A DNA stretch of 64,000 bases from contig CAZTOW010000006.1 in the NCBI GenBank assembly GCA_964615375.1, forward strand, positions 1-64,000. The letters are read 5' to 3'. Shown here piece after piece: positions 37,983 to 47,208 of this stretch. Both the position numbers and the translations under genes were made by a program. The notes below the pieces were generated by a model, which searched no databases, was not told the DNA's origin, and saw only the letters and a program-made list of their open reading frames with translations. Every line of letters begins with the position of its first letter. Position 1 is the first letter of the stretch. The stretch comes from CAZKWG01 sp964615375. GTDB lineage: Bacteria; Myxococcota_A; UBA796; CAZKWG01.

Positions 37983-39299
37983 CTACTCTTCCCCGGCCGA
38001 GCGCTCGGGGACGTGGACCTTGCGCAGGCGGAGCAGGCGCACGCGACGCGGCGTGGCCTCGACGATCTCCAGGGAGATCCCGTCCCCCGCCTGGAGCACG
38101 GTCCCCGGCTCGGGGATGCGCCCGGCCAGGTCGATGGCCAGCCCGGCCATGGTGGAGAAGGTGTCGCCCTCGGGCAGCTCCAGATCCAGCGCGCGGGCGA
38201 CCTCGTGGACGGCCGCGCGGCCCAGCACCAGCGCGCTCCCGTCGGGCTGACGCCGGATGATCTCCTCGGGCTTGTCGTTCTCGCTGTAGATCTCGCCGAC
38301 CAGCTCCTCCAGCAGGTCCTCCATCGTGACCAGCCCGCGCACCATGCCGGTCTCGTCGACGACCATGGCGAGGTGGCTGCGCTGACGCTGGAGCTCGCGC
38401 AGCACGCGCGGGGCCAGCATCGTCTCGGGCACGAAGGGGATGGGGTGGAGGTACCGGTCCAGCTTGAATTCCGCCTCGGAGCCGTGCTGGCCCGCCAGCA
38501 CGTCGCGGAGGTTCACGAAGCCGACGACGTTGTCCAGGTCGCCGTCGTGGATGGGCACCCGCGCGTGGTGACCCTCCCGCGCCAGCCGCGCGATATCGGC
38601 GATGGTCGCCGTCTTCGGGAGGGTCTGCACGTCGGGCCGCGGGACCATCAGCGAGCTGGCGTCCAGGTTGTCGAAGTCCACCGCCCGCGTGACGATCTCC
38701 CCGGCGGAGGGGTCCAGGTTGCCCGCCGTGGCGGCCTCATCCACGTACTGCAGCAGCTCGGCCCGGGAGAGGCGGCCCTCGGTGAACGTGGTCTGGTCGC
38801 CGAAGGGGCGCAGCATCAGGTTGGACATGGTGGTGAAGAACCACACCACCGGGCGCGAGATCCAGGCCATGAAGCGGAGCGGCCGGCTGATCAGCAGCGC
38901 GTAGAACTCGCTGTAGCGGAGCGCGAGCGACTTGGGCACCAGCTCGCCCAGCACGATCTGGAGCGTGACGACCATGGCGGTCACCAGCCCAAACGCCAGC
39001 TTGTCAGCGATGGGCTGGAGCAGCGGCACCGCGCTGAAGACCGGGATGATCTGCTCGGCGATGCTCGCGCCGGCGTACACGCCCGCCAGCACGCCGACCA
39101 GGGTGATCACGATCTGGACGGTGGCGAAGAAGCGCTCCGGGTGGTCCCGGATGGAGAGGAGATCGGCGATCCCGCTCTTCCCCTCTTCCTGAAGCTCGTG
39201 AAGCCGCGTGCGCCGGACGTTCAAAACGGCGATCTCCGCACCGGAGAACACGCCGTTGAGCAGCGCGAGGGCGATGATGAAGATGACCTCGTTCAGCAC
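37983..39299 (-). CDS. CorC/HlyC family protein (DUF21-CBS-CorC domain)
   Basis: The 438-aa product starts with a DUF21/CNNM membrane domain (four hydrophobic segments, about 1-185; GAEIAVLNVRRTRLHEL is typical). Two CBS motifs follow (about 210-335, with VPRPDVQTLPKTATIADI and VDETGMVRGLVTMEDLLEELVGEI) and a C-terminal CorC_HlyC domain (about 345-430). Relatives mediate Mg/Co ion efflux or regulate transport. It converges with the NAD-kinase-like gene (two bases apart) and is divergent from aidB (195 bases between starts). All domains are complete, so it should be functional. The ion is not readable. Confidence 0.92.
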   Translation of the reverse strand: MLNEVIFIIALALLNGVFSGAEIAVLNVRRTRLHELQEEGKSGIADLLSIRDHPERFFATVQIVITLVGVLAGVYAGASIAEQIIPVFSAVPLLQPIADKLAFGLVTAMVVTLQIVLGELVPKSLALRYSEFYALLISRPLRFMAWISRPVVWFFTTMSNLMLRPFGDQTTFTEGRLSRAELLQYVDEAATAGNLDPSAGEIVTRAVDFDNLDASSLMVPRPDVQTLPKTATIADIARLAREGHHARVPIHDGDLDNVVGFVNLRDVLAGQHGSEAEFKLDRYLHPIPFVPETMLAPRVLRELQRQRSHLAMVVDETGMVRGLVTMEDLLEELVGEIYSENDKPEEIIRRQPDGSALVLGRAAVHEVARALDLELPEGDTFSTMAGLAIDLAGRIPEPGTVLQAGDGISLEIVEATPRRVRLLRLRKVHVPERSAGEE

Positions 39300-39494
39300 C
39301 GGGGCCCCCTACTGGGAGGCACCGCGTCGTCGGTGGAGCAGATCGGTTGCAAGGCGTCCGTGGGGGCTGAGGGAGGAGAGGGCGACCACGCTCGTGGGTC
39401 GCGTCGATTGTATCGTATGTCTCGCGTCGGGACCAGGAGGGGCGGGCTTGCCGCGCGCGCGAGGACGGGAGAGGTTGGCTCCCAGGAGGCCCCG

Positions 39495-41180
39495 ATGCTG
39501 GCCCTTCCCCCGCTCCCGTCCACCCACGAGATCCTGAACCAGGTCCCGCCGCACGAGGGCTGGAACCTCTTCGAGCGCGACGCGCCGCTACAAGAGGGGG
39601 TGGAGCGCGAGGGGGCGGGCGGGGAGCGCGACCGGCTCGCGGCGCTGGGCGCGCGGGCGGGGAGCGCCGAGGTGCAAGGCTGGGCCGCCGACGCCAACCG
39701 CTACGGTCCGACCCTGCGCACGCACGACCGGCAGGGGCGGCGCATCGACCAGGTGGACTACCACCCCACCTACCACCAGCTGATGGCGCTCTCGGTCTCG
39801 GAGGGGCTGCACAGCTCTCCCTGGGATGGGGGGCCCTGGGATGGGGGGGCCCGGGATGGAGGGCCGGGGGAGGGCGCGCACGTCGCGCGGGCGGCGGGCT
39901 TCTACCTGATGGCGCAGACGGATCTGGGCCACGGCTGCCCCATCTCCATGACCTGCTCCATCGTGCCGGCCCTGCGCGCGGAGCCGGCCCTGGCGGCGAT
40001 CTGGGAGCCGCGCGCGCGGTCGCGGAGCTACGACCCGCGCTTCCTGCCCGCCGACCAGAAGGCCGGCGCCATCTTCGGGATGGCGATGACGGAGAAGCAG
40101 GGCGGCTCCGACGTGCGCGCCAACACCACGCGGGCCGAGCCGCTGGGGGTGCGCATCGACGAGGCGGACGCCTACGCGATCACCGGCCACAAGTTCTTCT
40201 GCTCCGCGCCGATGAGCGACGGCTTCCTGATGCTGGCGCAGGCCCCGGGCGGGCTCACCTGCTTCCTGGTGCCGCGCTTCCTGCCCGACGGGACCCCGAA
40301 CCGCATCCAGGTGCAGCGGCTGAAGGACAAGGTGGGGAACCGCTCCAACGCGAGCTCGGAGATCGAGCTGCTGGGCGCGCTCGGGCTCCGCGTGGCCGAG
40401 GAGGGGCGGGGGGTGCGGACCATCATGGAGATGTCCAACCACACCCGGCTGGACTGCGTGATCGGGTCGTCAGCGCTGATGCGCCAGGGGCTCGCCCTCG
40501 CCCTCCACCACGCGCGCCACCGCCGGGCCTTCGGCCGCGCCCTGGTCGATCAGCCGCTGATGCGGGGCGTCCTGGCCGATCTCGCCCTGGAGAGCGAGGC
40601 CGCCACCACCTTCATGCTGCGCCTGGCCCGCACCTATGACGAGCAGGACGAGGCGAGCGTGGCCCTGCGCCGGGTGCTGACCCCGGTGGGCAAGTTCTGG
40701 GTCTGCAAGCGGGCGACGAGCGTGCTGGCGGAGGCCATGGAGTGCCTGGGCGGCGTGGGCTACGTCGAGGAGCTGCCGCTGGCGCGGGCCTGGCGCGAGG
40801 TCCCACTCTACCCGATCTGGGAGGGCTCGGGGAACGTGATCTGCCTGGACGTGGTGCGGGCGATCACGCGGACGAAGGGCGCGGTGGACGCGCTCTCCGC
40901 GGAGCTGGGGGCGGCGCTGGGGCAGGACGGTCGCTACGACGCCTTCGTGGGCGCGCTGCGGCGGGAGCTGCCGGCGTTGCTGCAGGACGAGGCCGGGGCG
41001 CGCGCGCTGACCAGCCGGCTCGGGCTGGCGGTGCAGGCCTCGCTGCTCCTGCGGCACGCGCCAGAGGCGGTCTCGGGCGCCTTCTGCGCCACCCGGCTCG
41101 GGCAGGGCGTGGCCCCGCTCTACGGGGCGGGCGGGGCGATCGCGGGCGCCGAGGCCCTCCTGGAGCGGGCGCTCCCGTGA
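39495..41180 (+). CDS. aidB: AidB-type acyl-CoA dehydrogenase family protein
   Basis: The 561-aa product follows E. coli AidB throughout: HEILNQVPPHEGWNLFE at the start, MAMTEKQGGSDVRANTTRAE, GHKFFCSAPMSDGFLMLAQ, LTCFLVPRFLPDGTPN, RLKDKVGNRSNASSEIE, the FAD-site region AMECLGGVGYVEELPL and IWEGSGNVICLDV. AidB binds FAD and DNA and is induced by alkylation in E. coli. The open frame runs far upstream, but ATG 39495 with CAGGAGG upstream starts the homology. An in-frame 15-base triplicate sits at about residues 107-125, where E. coli has a short loop. The C-terminal end is close to E. coli in length (541). Confidence 0.9.
   Translation: MLALPPLPSTHEILNQVPPHEGWNLFERDAPLQEGVEREGAGGERDRLAALGARAGSAEVQGWAADANRYGPTLRTHDRQGRRIDQVDYHPTYHQLMALSVSEGLHSSPWDGGPWDGGARDGGPGEGAHVARAAGFYLMAQTDLGHGCPISMTCSIVPALRAEPALAAIWEPRARSRSYDPRFLPADQKAGAIFGMAMTEKQGGSDVRANTTRAEPLGVRIDEADAYAITGHKFFCSAPMSDGFLMLAQAPGGLTCFLVPRFLPDGTPNRIQVQRLKDKVGNRSNASSEIELLGALGLRVAEEGRGVRTIMEMSNHTRLDCVIGSSALMRQGLALALHHARHRRAFGRALVDQPLMRGVLADLALESEAATTFMLRLARTYDEQDEASVALRRVLTPVGKFWVCKRATSVLAEAMECLGGVGYVEELPLARAWREVPLYPIWEGSGNVICLDVVRAITRTKGAVDALSAELGAALGQDGRYDAFVGALRRELPALLQDEAGARALTSRLGLAVQASLLLRHAPEAVSGAFCATRLGQGVAPLYGAGGAIAGAEALLERALP
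39821..39865 (+). repeat. 15-bp triplicated repeat inside aidB
   Basis: Three near-identical 15-base units (consensus CTGGGATGGGGGGCC) encode PWDGG, PWDGG and ARDGG in tandem. They lie in a surface loop between the N-terminal helical region and the first catalytic domain. The insertion keeps the frame. Confidence 0.85.
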
Positions 41181-41231
41181 ACAGGGCGCCGCGGGCGGGC
41201 ACTGGATGAGTAGATTAAACTCCACGGTCGA

Positions 41232-41654
41232 ATGACGCTCTCCGCCTCCCCTCTCCAGTGGTCGGACTGGCCCGCGCCGCGCCTCGGATGGCGCGCGGCG
41301 CTGGCGGGCGCGGTCGTGGTCGTGGTGGGCGCGCTGGCGGCGCTCTACGACCCGCTGGCGGGTCTGGTCTCCACGCTGCTGCTGGTGGTGAGCACAGGCG
41401 AGGTCCTGCTGCCTTCGGAGTACCGGCTCGACGCGGAGGGGGTGGAGGTCCGGCGCCTGCTGGGCAACCGCGCGCTCCGCTGGGACGAGCTCTCCGGCTG
41501 GCGCGCCGCGCGGGGCGGTTTCCTGCTGCTGAGGCCGCAGGTCTCCCGGTGGCGCCGATCTCGCCAGCCGCTGCTGCTCCGCTGCCCCGGCCGCGAGGAT
41601 GAGGTACGTTCCTGGCTGATCCTCGCGCTGGGTCAGGCCCGGGAGGCCGCGTGA
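41232..41654 (+). CDS. Small membrane protein, PH-like C-terminal domain
   Basis: The 140-aa product has a hydrophobic hairpin (about 21-55, with AGAVVVVVGALAALYDPL) followed by a strand-rich cytosolic part (YRLDAEGVEVRRLLGNRALRWDELSGWRA) that resembles bacterial PH or YcxB-like domains. It is the first gene of the run that ends near 47973; its stop overlaps the next start (GTGA at 41651). ATG 41232 has no strong Shine-Dalgarno. The role is unknown; membrane attachment is inferred from the hairpin. Confidence 0.6.
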   Translation: MTLSASPLQWSDWPAPRLGWRAALAGAVVVVVGALAALYDPLAGLVSTLLLVVSTGEVLLPSEYRLDAEGVEVRRLLGNRALRWDELSGWRAARGGFLLLRPQVSRWRRSRQPLLLRCPGREDEVRSWLILALGQAREAA

Positions 41655-41953
41655 GCGCGCTGGAGGTCACCGAGGCCCAGCGGCGCGCGGTCGACCGGCT
41701 GGCGCAGATGATTGTACGCTTCGGGCTCACGGTGCCCGCCATCCTCTCCCTCGAGTCCATGCGGCCCCTCTCCTTCGTCGGGAGCCAGTTCATGCACGTC
41801 CTCTCGCCGTCGATCACGGCCCTGTTCACGGTCCCGGAGTGGGACGCCCTCGCCGGGCTCCTGGAGGACCGCCGGGGGCTGGACTACCTCCTGGACGCCA
41901 TTGAGGCCGCGGATCGGGCGAAGGGCGGCGCGCAGGAGGGCTCGGGCTCATGA
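41651..41953 (+). CDS. Small hypothetical protein, 100 aa
   Basis: GTG 41651 overlaps the previous stop by four bases, and the stop overlaps the ASKHA gene's ATG (41950) by four, so this gene is firmly part of the operon. The product has one moderately hydrophobic stretch (IVRFGLTVPAILSLESMRPLSF, about 21-42) followed by SQFMHVLSPSITALFTVPEWDALAGLLEDR, so it is helical. It ends in a polar tail. No family is recognised. A small subunit of a complex with the following ATPase and membrane proteins is an inference from the overlaps. Confidence 0.6.
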   Translation: MSALEVTEAQRRAVDRLAQMIVRFGLTVPAILSLESMRPLSFVGSQFMHVLSPSITALFTVPEWDALAGLLEDRRGLDYLLDAIEAADRAKGGAQEGSGS

Positions 41954-43794
41954 GCAGCGCGTCACACCAGGGTCGGCCCCTCCCGACAGAGATCCGCAGC
42001 GTCCTCGCGACCGACTGCGGGAGCACGACGACCAAGGCCATCCTGATCGAGAAGGTGAACGGCGAGTACCGCCAGACCTGGCGCGGCGAGGCCCCGACCA
42101 CCGTGGAGGCGCCGTTCGAGGACGTGACCCACGGGGTGCTGAACGCCGCCCAGGAGGTGCAGGAGCTCAGCGGGCGCAAGCTCATCCGCGACGACGGCAC
42201 GGGCATCCTCACGCCGGAGCAGGACCCGAAGACGGGCGTGGACATCTACATCTCCACGAGCTCGGCAGGCGGCGGCCTCCAGCTCGTGGTGGGCGGCGTG
42301 GTGCGATCCATGTCGGCGGAGTCGGCCATGCGCGCGGCGCTGGGGGCCGGCGCCATCGTCATGGACACCTTCTCGACCAACGACAAGCGGCGCCCCCACG
42401 AGCAGATCGAGCGGATCCGCCAGCTCCGCCCGGACATGATCCTGCTCTCGGGCGGCGTGGACGGCGGCACGCGCAAGCACGTCGTGGCCATGGCCGAGCG
42501 CATCCGGGCGGCGCGCCCGCGCACCCGCCTGGGCGGCGGCTTCAACCTGCCGATCATCTACGCGGGCAACGCCGAGGCGGTCCCCGACGTCGAGGAGCTG
42601 CTGGGCTCGGTGAGCGCGCTCTCCGTGGTGGGCAACGTGCGGCCGGTCATGGAGCGCGAGGATCTGGGCCCGGCCCGCGACAAGATCCATGACCTGTTCA
42701 TGGAGCACGTCATGGCCCAGGCCCCGGGCTACGGCAAGCTGATGAGCTGGGCGGACGCCCCCATCATGCCCACGCCCGGCGCGGTGGGCCTCATCATGCA
42801 GACCATCGCCCGGCAGCGCGGCATCAACGTGCTGGGGGTGGACATCGGCGGCGCCACGACCGACGTGTTCTCGGTCTTCGACGGGATCTTCAACCGCACG
42901 GTGTCGGCGAACCTCGGGATGTCGTACTCGGTCAGCAACGTGCTCGCCGAGGCCGGGCTGCCCCAGATCCTGCGCTGGGTGCCCTTCGACACCAACGAGA
43001 AGGCGCTGCGGAACCGGATCGGCAACAAGATGATCCGGCCCACCACCATCCCGCAGACCTTGGAAGAGCTGAAGATCGAGCAGGCCATCGCCCGCGAGGC
43101 GCTCCGCCTCGCCTTCATCCAGCACCGCGAGTTCGCCGTCGCGCTCAAGGGCGTGCAGAAGCAGCGCACCATCGCCGACGCCTTCCGGCAGACCGGGGAT
43201 GACTCGCTGGTGCAGATGATGAAGCTAGATCTGCTAGTCGGCTCCGGCGGCGTGCTCAGCCACGCCCCGCGCCGCTCCCAGTCCATGCGGATGATGATCG
43301 ACGCCTTCGCCCCCGAGGGCGTCACCGAGCTCGCGGTGGACTCCATCTTCATGATGCCGCACCTCGGCGTGCTCTCCACCGTCAACGAGCTCGCCGCCAC
43401 CCAGGTCTTCGAGCGCGACTGCCTCATCTACCTGGGGACCTGCGTGGCCCCCTCGGGCCCGGCGAACCCCGCCCGCCCGATCCTGCGCGTCCAGACCCGG
43501 CTCCCCGACGGGAGCGCGCTGGACAAGGAGATCCCGGCCGGGCAGCTCGTCCACATCCCGCTCCAGCGCGAGACGCCGATCCAGGCCACGCTCACCCCGC
43601 TCCAGCGCGAGCTGGACGTGGGCGCCGGGCCGGGCAAGCCGCGCGAGGCGAGCCTGCAGGGCGGCGTGGTCGGCGTGGTCATCGACACCCGCGGGCGCCC
43701 CCTCCAGATCCCCGAGGAGGCCAACGTCCGCGTACCCCTGCTCCAGCGCTGGGTGCAGGCGCTCGACGAGTACCCCAACGAGGGAGCGCGCTGA
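41950..43794 (+). CDS. ASKHA ATPase related to GlmL/MutL (glutamate mutase accessory)
   Basis: The 614-aa product has two ASKHA-fold signatures: ATDCGSTTTKAILIEK (about 19-34, phosphate-1) and LGVDIGGATTDVFSVFDG (about 295-312). Between them are SAGGGLQLVVGG and VVGNVRPVMEREDLGPARDKI. This is the pattern of MutL/GlmL, a relative of reactivating ATPases of B12-dependent mutases. Usual GlmL is about 460 aa; the last 150 residues here (LVGSGGVLSHA through a Pro/Leu end) extend it. No mutase subunits lie nearby. Instead a DUF6754 protein and several membrane proteins follow, all overlapping by 1-4 bases. It probably powers a membrane process, which is inference. Confidence 0.75.
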   Translation: MSSASHQGRPLPTEIRSVLATDCGSTTTKAILIEKVNGEYRQTWRGEAPTTVEAPFEDVTHGVLNAAQEVQELSGRKLIRDDGTGILTPEQDPKTGVDIYISTSSAGGGLQLVVGGVVRSMSAESAMRAALGAGAIVMDTFSTNDKRRPHEQIERIRQLRPDMILLSGGVDGGTRKHVVAMAERIRAARPRTRLGGGFNLPIIYAGNAEAVPDVEELLGSVSALSVVGNVRPVMEREDLGPARDKIHDLFMEHVMAQAPGYGKLMSWADAPIMPTPGAVGLIMQTIARQRGINVLGVDIGGATTDVFSVFDGIFNRTVSANLGMSYSVSNVLAEAGLPQILRWVPFDTNEKALRNRIGNKMIRPTTIPQTLEELKIEQAIAREALRLAFIQHREFAVALKGVQKQRTIADAFRQTGDDSLVQMMKLDLLVGSGGVLSHAPRRSQSMRMMIDAFAPEGVTELAVDSIFMMPHLGVLSTVNELAATQVFERDCLIYLGTCVAPSGPANPARPILRVQTRLPDGSALDKEIPAGQLVHIPLQRETPIQATLTPLQRELDVGAGPGKPREASLQGGVVGVVIDTRGRPLQIPEEANVRVPLLQRWVQALDEYPNEGAR

Positions 43795-44921
43795 TGGCCG
43801 CCATCTTCACCCCTGGCCTCAAGGTCACCGAGCGCACGGTCGTGCTGAAGGACCGGCGCCTGCCCCTCGAGGGCGAGGTGCTGGTCAAGGCAGGCCAGCA
43901 GGTGCGCGCCGAAGACGTCGTCGCCCGCACCGATCTGCCCGGCAAGGTCTACCCCATCAACGTGGCGAACCAGCTCGGCGTGGACCCCGGGCGCCTCAAG
44001 GAGTTCATGCGCAAGGGGCCGGGCGACAGCGTGGCCGAGGGCGAGATCCTGGGGGAGACGCCGGGGATCCTGGGCCTCTTCAAGGCCGAGAGTCGCGCCA
44101 TCGTCGCCGGGACCATCGAGAGCGTGTCCACGATCACCGGGCAGGTCATCATCCAGGCCCACCCCATCCCGGTCCAGATCGACGCCTACATGAACGGGCG
44201 CGTGGTCGAGGTCATCCCGGGCGAGGGCTGCGTGGTGCAGGCCAACGCGACGCTGGTTCAGGGCATCTTCGGGCTGGGTGGCGAGACGCGGGCCCCGCTG
44301 ATGATGGCGGTGAAGTCGCCGGACGAGACCCTGGACCCCTCGCACCTCTCGGCGGAGATGGCGGGGAAGATCGTGGTCGGCGGCGCCTATGTGAGCCTCG
44401 CGGGCTTCAAGCGCGCGCTGGAGCTCGGGGTCCTGGGCATCGTGACCGGCGGCTTCGACTACGACGAGATCAAGGACCTCCTGGGCTACGAGGTCGGCGT
44501 GGCGATCACCGGCGGGGAGAGCTTCGGGCTCACCCTGGTCGTGACGGAGGGCTTCGGACGCATCGACATGGCGCCCGCCACCTTCGCGCTGCTCCAGGGC
44601 AAGCAGGGCCGCCGCGCCTCCATCAACGGCGCGACCCAGATCCGCGCGGGCGTCATCCGCCCCGAGGTGGTCGTGACCCACGACGAGGAGGAGGTCTCCA
44701 CCGAGCGCTGGGTCCCGCCGGAGCCCACCGGCATCGCCCTCGGCGACCTGGTCCGCGGCATCCGCACCCCCTACTTCGGCCGGCTCGGCCGGGTCGTCTC
44801 GCTCCCGGTGGACCCGGTGGTGCTCGACACGGAGAGCAAGGCGCGCGTCATGGAGATCGAATTCCAGGACGGCGTGCGCGCCCTCGTCCCCCGCGCCAAC
44901 GTGGAGACCATCGAGCAATGA
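43794..44921 (+). CDS. Conserved-looking protein of the ASKHA-DUF6754 cluster
   Basis: The 375-aa product starts one base inside the ASKHA stop (TGATG) and ends four bases inside the next ATG. Two repeated strand-rich segments stand out: GEVLVKAGQQVRAEDVVARTDLPGKVYP (about 27-55) and later AESRAIVAGTIESVSTITGQVI (about 100-122), each resembling barrel-sandwich (lipoyl/biotinyl-like or RnfC/NqrA-like) folds, and the C-terminus ends in a KOW-like turn (GDLVRGIRTPYFGRLGRVVSLP). No attachment Lys of the MKM type is present. It has no signal or membrane segment. The function is unknown; a hybrid-motif scaffold for the membrane complex is possible. Confidence 0.65.
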   Translation: MAAIFTPGLKVTERTVVLKDRRLPLEGEVLVKAGQQVRAEDVVARTDLPGKVYPINVANQLGVDPGRLKEFMRKGPGDSVAEGEILGETPGILGLFKAESRAIVAGTIESVSTITGQVIIQAHPIPVQIDAYMNGRVVEVIPGEGCVVQANATLVQGIFGLGGETRAPLMMAVKSPDETLDPSHLSAEMAGKIVVGGAYVSLAGFKRALELGVLGIVTGGFDYDEIKDLLGYEVGVAITGGESFGLTLVVTEGFGRIDMAPATFALLQGKQGRRASINGATQIRAGVIRPEVVVTHDEEEVSTERWVPPEPTGIALGDLVRGIRTPYFGRLGRVVSLPVDPVVLDTESKARVMEIEFQDGVRALVPRANVETIEQ

Positions 44922-45718
44922 ACGAGCTGGACACCCGCCTGTTCAACATGGCGCCGGGCCACATCACGATGCTCGTCCTGATCATCGTGGTCGGCATCCT
45001 GATGTTCGTCTTCTCCGACCAGGCGCGCCGGGGGAAGAAGCTGTTCATCCGCCGCATCCCGGGCATCGACGCCATCGAGGAGGGCATCGGCCGCGCCACC
45101 GAGATGGGGCGCCCGGTGCTCTACGTGCCGGGCATCGACGAGCTCCAGGACATCCAGACCATCTCGTCCATGCTCATCCTCGGGCAGGTGGCGAAGAAGG
45201 TGGCCGAATATCAGGCCGACATCATCGTCTCCTGCTGCGTGCCCATCGTGCGCGAGGTGGCCGACGAGGTGGTCAAGGCCGGCTACTTCCAGGCGGGCTA
45301 CCCGGACGCCTTCAACCCGGCCAACGTGCGCTTCATCTCGTCGGACCAGTTCGCGTTCACCGCGGGCACGAACGGGATCATCCTGCGCGAGAAGCCGGCC
45401 ACGAACCTCTTTCTGGGCCGCTTCTTCGCCGAGGCGCTCATCCTGGCGGAGACGGGCTTCGTCAACCGCTCCATCCAGGTGGGCGGGACGGCGGAGGCCA
45501 CCCAGCTCCCCTTCTTCGTGGCGGCCTGCGACTACACCATCATCGGTGAGGAGCTGTTCGCGGTCTCCGCGTACCTCTCCCGCGACCCGCGGCTGGTGAG
45601 CTCGCTCAAGGCCTCGGACTACGTCAAGGTCTTCTGCGTGGTGATCATCCTCCTGGGGACGCTCGCCGCGACGCTGGGCGATGACACGCTCGTCACCCTC
45701 TTCACCATCGCCGAGTAG
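44918..45718 (+). CDS. DUF6754-type membrane-anchored protein
   Basis: The 266-aa product has one N-terminal membrane segment (HITMLVLIIVVGILMFVFSD, about 14-33) and a second near the C-terminus (VKVFCVVIILLGTLAATLG, about 235-253). The intervening domain (IRRIPGIDAIEEGIGRATEMG, VLYVPGIDELQDIQTISSML and FLGRFFAEALILAETG) matches what I recall of the DUF6754 family, which travels with GlmL-like genes in several phyla. The ATG overlaps the preceding stop (ATGA). The domain should face the cytosol or periplasm between two anchors. Its molecular role is unknown. Confidence 0.65.
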   Translation: MNELDTRLFNMAPGHITMLVLIIVVGILMFVFSDQARRGKKLFIRRIPGIDAIEEGIGRATEMGRPVLYVPGIDELQDIQTISSMLILGQVAKKVAEYQADIIVSCCVPIVREVADEVVKAGYFQAGYPDAFNPANVRFISSDQFAFTAGTNGIILREKPATNLFLGRFFAEALILAETGFVNRSIQVGGTAEATQLPFFVAACDYTIIGEELFAVSAYLSRDPRLVSSLKASDYVKVFCVVIILLGTLAATLGDDTLVTLFTIAE

Positions 45719-45733
45719 CGAGGTCAGCCCGCC

Positions 45734-46360
45734 GTGCAGCGAACGATCCCGCTCATCATCACGCTCTTCTTCGGCCTGTTCATGGTCGGGGAGTTCTTCA
45801 TCCCGCACCACGCCTACCGGGCGTGGACCGCCGATGTCCTGGAGTGGGGGCTGCTGCTGGCCGCGGCGGCGTACCTGCTCGGGATCGTGAACCTGCTCCA
45901 GGTCAACTTCCCGAAGATCATTCGGCGGGAGAAGGACTGGGGCTACAAGCTGGTCATGTTCCTGGCCCTCACGGCGACCCTGGCGGTCGGCTTCCTGGAG
46001 GACGAGAGGCGGCAGGAGCCGGGCGCCTGGTACAAGTGGATGTATGACTCGGTCTACACGCCGCTGGCCTCGACCATGTTCGCCTTGCTGGCCTTCTTCA
46101 TCGCGTCCGCGGCCTTCCGGGCCTTCCGCGCCCGCAACCTGGAGGCGGGCCTGCTGCTGGGAACGGCGATGATCGTCATGCTGGGCAAGGCCCCCATCGG
46201 CGGCTACCTCGTGGAGCCGCTGCCGCACATCGTCGGCTGGATCATGGACGTCCCCAACGTGGCCGCCAAGCGCGCCATCTTCATCGGCGCCGCGCTCGGC
46301 GCCATCTCCACCGGGCTCCGGGTCATCCTCGGGCTCGAGCGCAGCCACCTGGGGGAGTGA
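45734..46360 (+). CDS. Polytopic membrane protein, unknown
   Basis: The 208-aa product has about six hydrophobic segments: IIITLFFGLFMVGEFFI, VLEWGLLLAAAAYLLGI, KLVMFLALTATLAVGF, PLASTMFALLAFFIAS, GLLLGTAMIVML and IFIGAALGAISTGLRV. Short basic loops lie between them (KIIRREKDWGYK). It starts with GTG 45734 and follows the DUF6754 gene by 15 bases. The next gene starts after one intervening base. No transporter family is recognisable. It should be a core membrane subunit of the putative complex. Confidence 0.65.
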   Translation: MQRTIPLIITLFFGLFMVGEFFIPHHAYRAWTADVLEWGLLLAAAAYLLGIVNLLQVNFPKIIRREKDWGYKLVMFLALTATLAVGFLEDERRQEPGAWYKWMYDSVYTPLASTMFALLAFFIASAAFRAFRARNLEAGLLLGTAMIVMLGKAPIGGYLVEPLPHIVGWIMDVPNVAAKRAIFIGAALGAISTGLRVILGLERSHLGE

Positions 46361-46361
46361 G

Positions 46362-47207
46362 ATGCTGAACCTGCTCGAGCGCATCCAGAACCTCGACCGA
46401 CGCTGGGTCTTCCTGGGGATGGCCTTCGCGATCGTCCTGCCCATGCTCTTCCCGCTCGGCCTGCCGTTCAAGGTCGAGAAGCAGGTGCAGGACATCCACC
46501 GCTCCATCGACGAGCTCCCCGCCGGCACCCGCGTGCTGATGAGCGCCGACTTCGACCCGAGCTCGGCGCCGGAGCTGGAGCCCTTCTACCGCGCGACCCT
46601 GCACCAGCTCTTCGAGAACGATCTCAAGGTCGTGACCATCAGCCTGTGGGAGACCGCGCCGCCCTTCGTGCTGCCCATCCTCAAGGAGATGGCGGCGAAG
46701 CACCAGAAGGTGGAGGGTGAGGACTGGGCCTTCCTCGGCTACAAGTCGGGCAAGGAGGTGGCCATCAAGTCCATCGGGGAGGACATGCTGAAGACCTTCC
46801 CCACGGACCCGCAGGGTCGGGACGTGTCCAAGCTGCCCATCATGGCCGACATCCGCGCGGCCAGGGACTTCCCGCTCATCGTCAACGTCTCCGCGGGCAA
46901 CCCCGGGACCCGCGAGTACGTGCTCCAGATCCAGGGTCAGTACAGCCTGAAGATCGTGAGCGCCACCACGGCGGTCTCCGGGCCGGAGTACATCCCCTTC
47001 TACAAGTCCGGGCAGCTGGTCGGGCTCAGCGCGGGCATGGTGGGCTCAGCCCAGTACGAGAAGCTGGTCTTCGGCGACACCCCGCCGGAGGGCACCCGGC
47101 TGCTGGCCACCGAGGCCGTGGACGTGCTGAACCTCGGGCACATCTACATCATCGGCCTGATCGTCGTCGGGAACATCGCCTTCTTCCTCACGCGCAGGGA
47201 GGGCTGA
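46362..47207 (+). CDS. Membrane-anchored protein with extracytoplasmic-looking domain
   Basis: The 281-aa product has a membrane segment at 15-35 (WVFLGMAFAIVLPMLFPLGL) and one near the C-terminus (HIYIIGLIVVGNIAFFLTR, about 258-276). The domain between them contains IHRSIDELPAGTRVLMSADFDPSSAPELEPF, LFENDLKVVTISLWETAP and YVLQIQGQYSLKIV, a mixed alpha/beta pattern. Relatives in DUF6754 neighbourhoods have this layout in my recollection. The ATG follows the preceding stop by one base. It probably projects a folded domain across the membrane; the ligand is unknown. Confidence 0.65.
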   Translation: MLNLLERIQNLDRRWVFLGMAFAIVLPMLFPLGLPFKVEKQVQDIHRSIDELPAGTRVLMSADFDPSSAPELEPFYRATLHQLFENDLKVVTISLWETAPPFVLPILKEMAAKHQKVEGEDWAFLGYKSGKEVAIKSIGEDMLKTFPTDPQGRDVSKLPIMADIRAARDFPLIVNVSAGNPGTREYVLQIQGQYSLKIVSATTAVSGPEYIPFYKSGQLVGLSAGMVGSAQYEKLVFGDTPPEGTRLLATEAVDVLNLGHIYIIGLIVVGNIAFFLTRREG

Positions 47208-47208
47208 G

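Noticed and set aside
41950..43794. True glutamate-mutase accessory protein (GlmL)
   Set aside because: The ATPase motifs fit, but there are no GlmS/GlmE mutase genes nearby and the neighbours are membrane proteins, so I report the family relation only.
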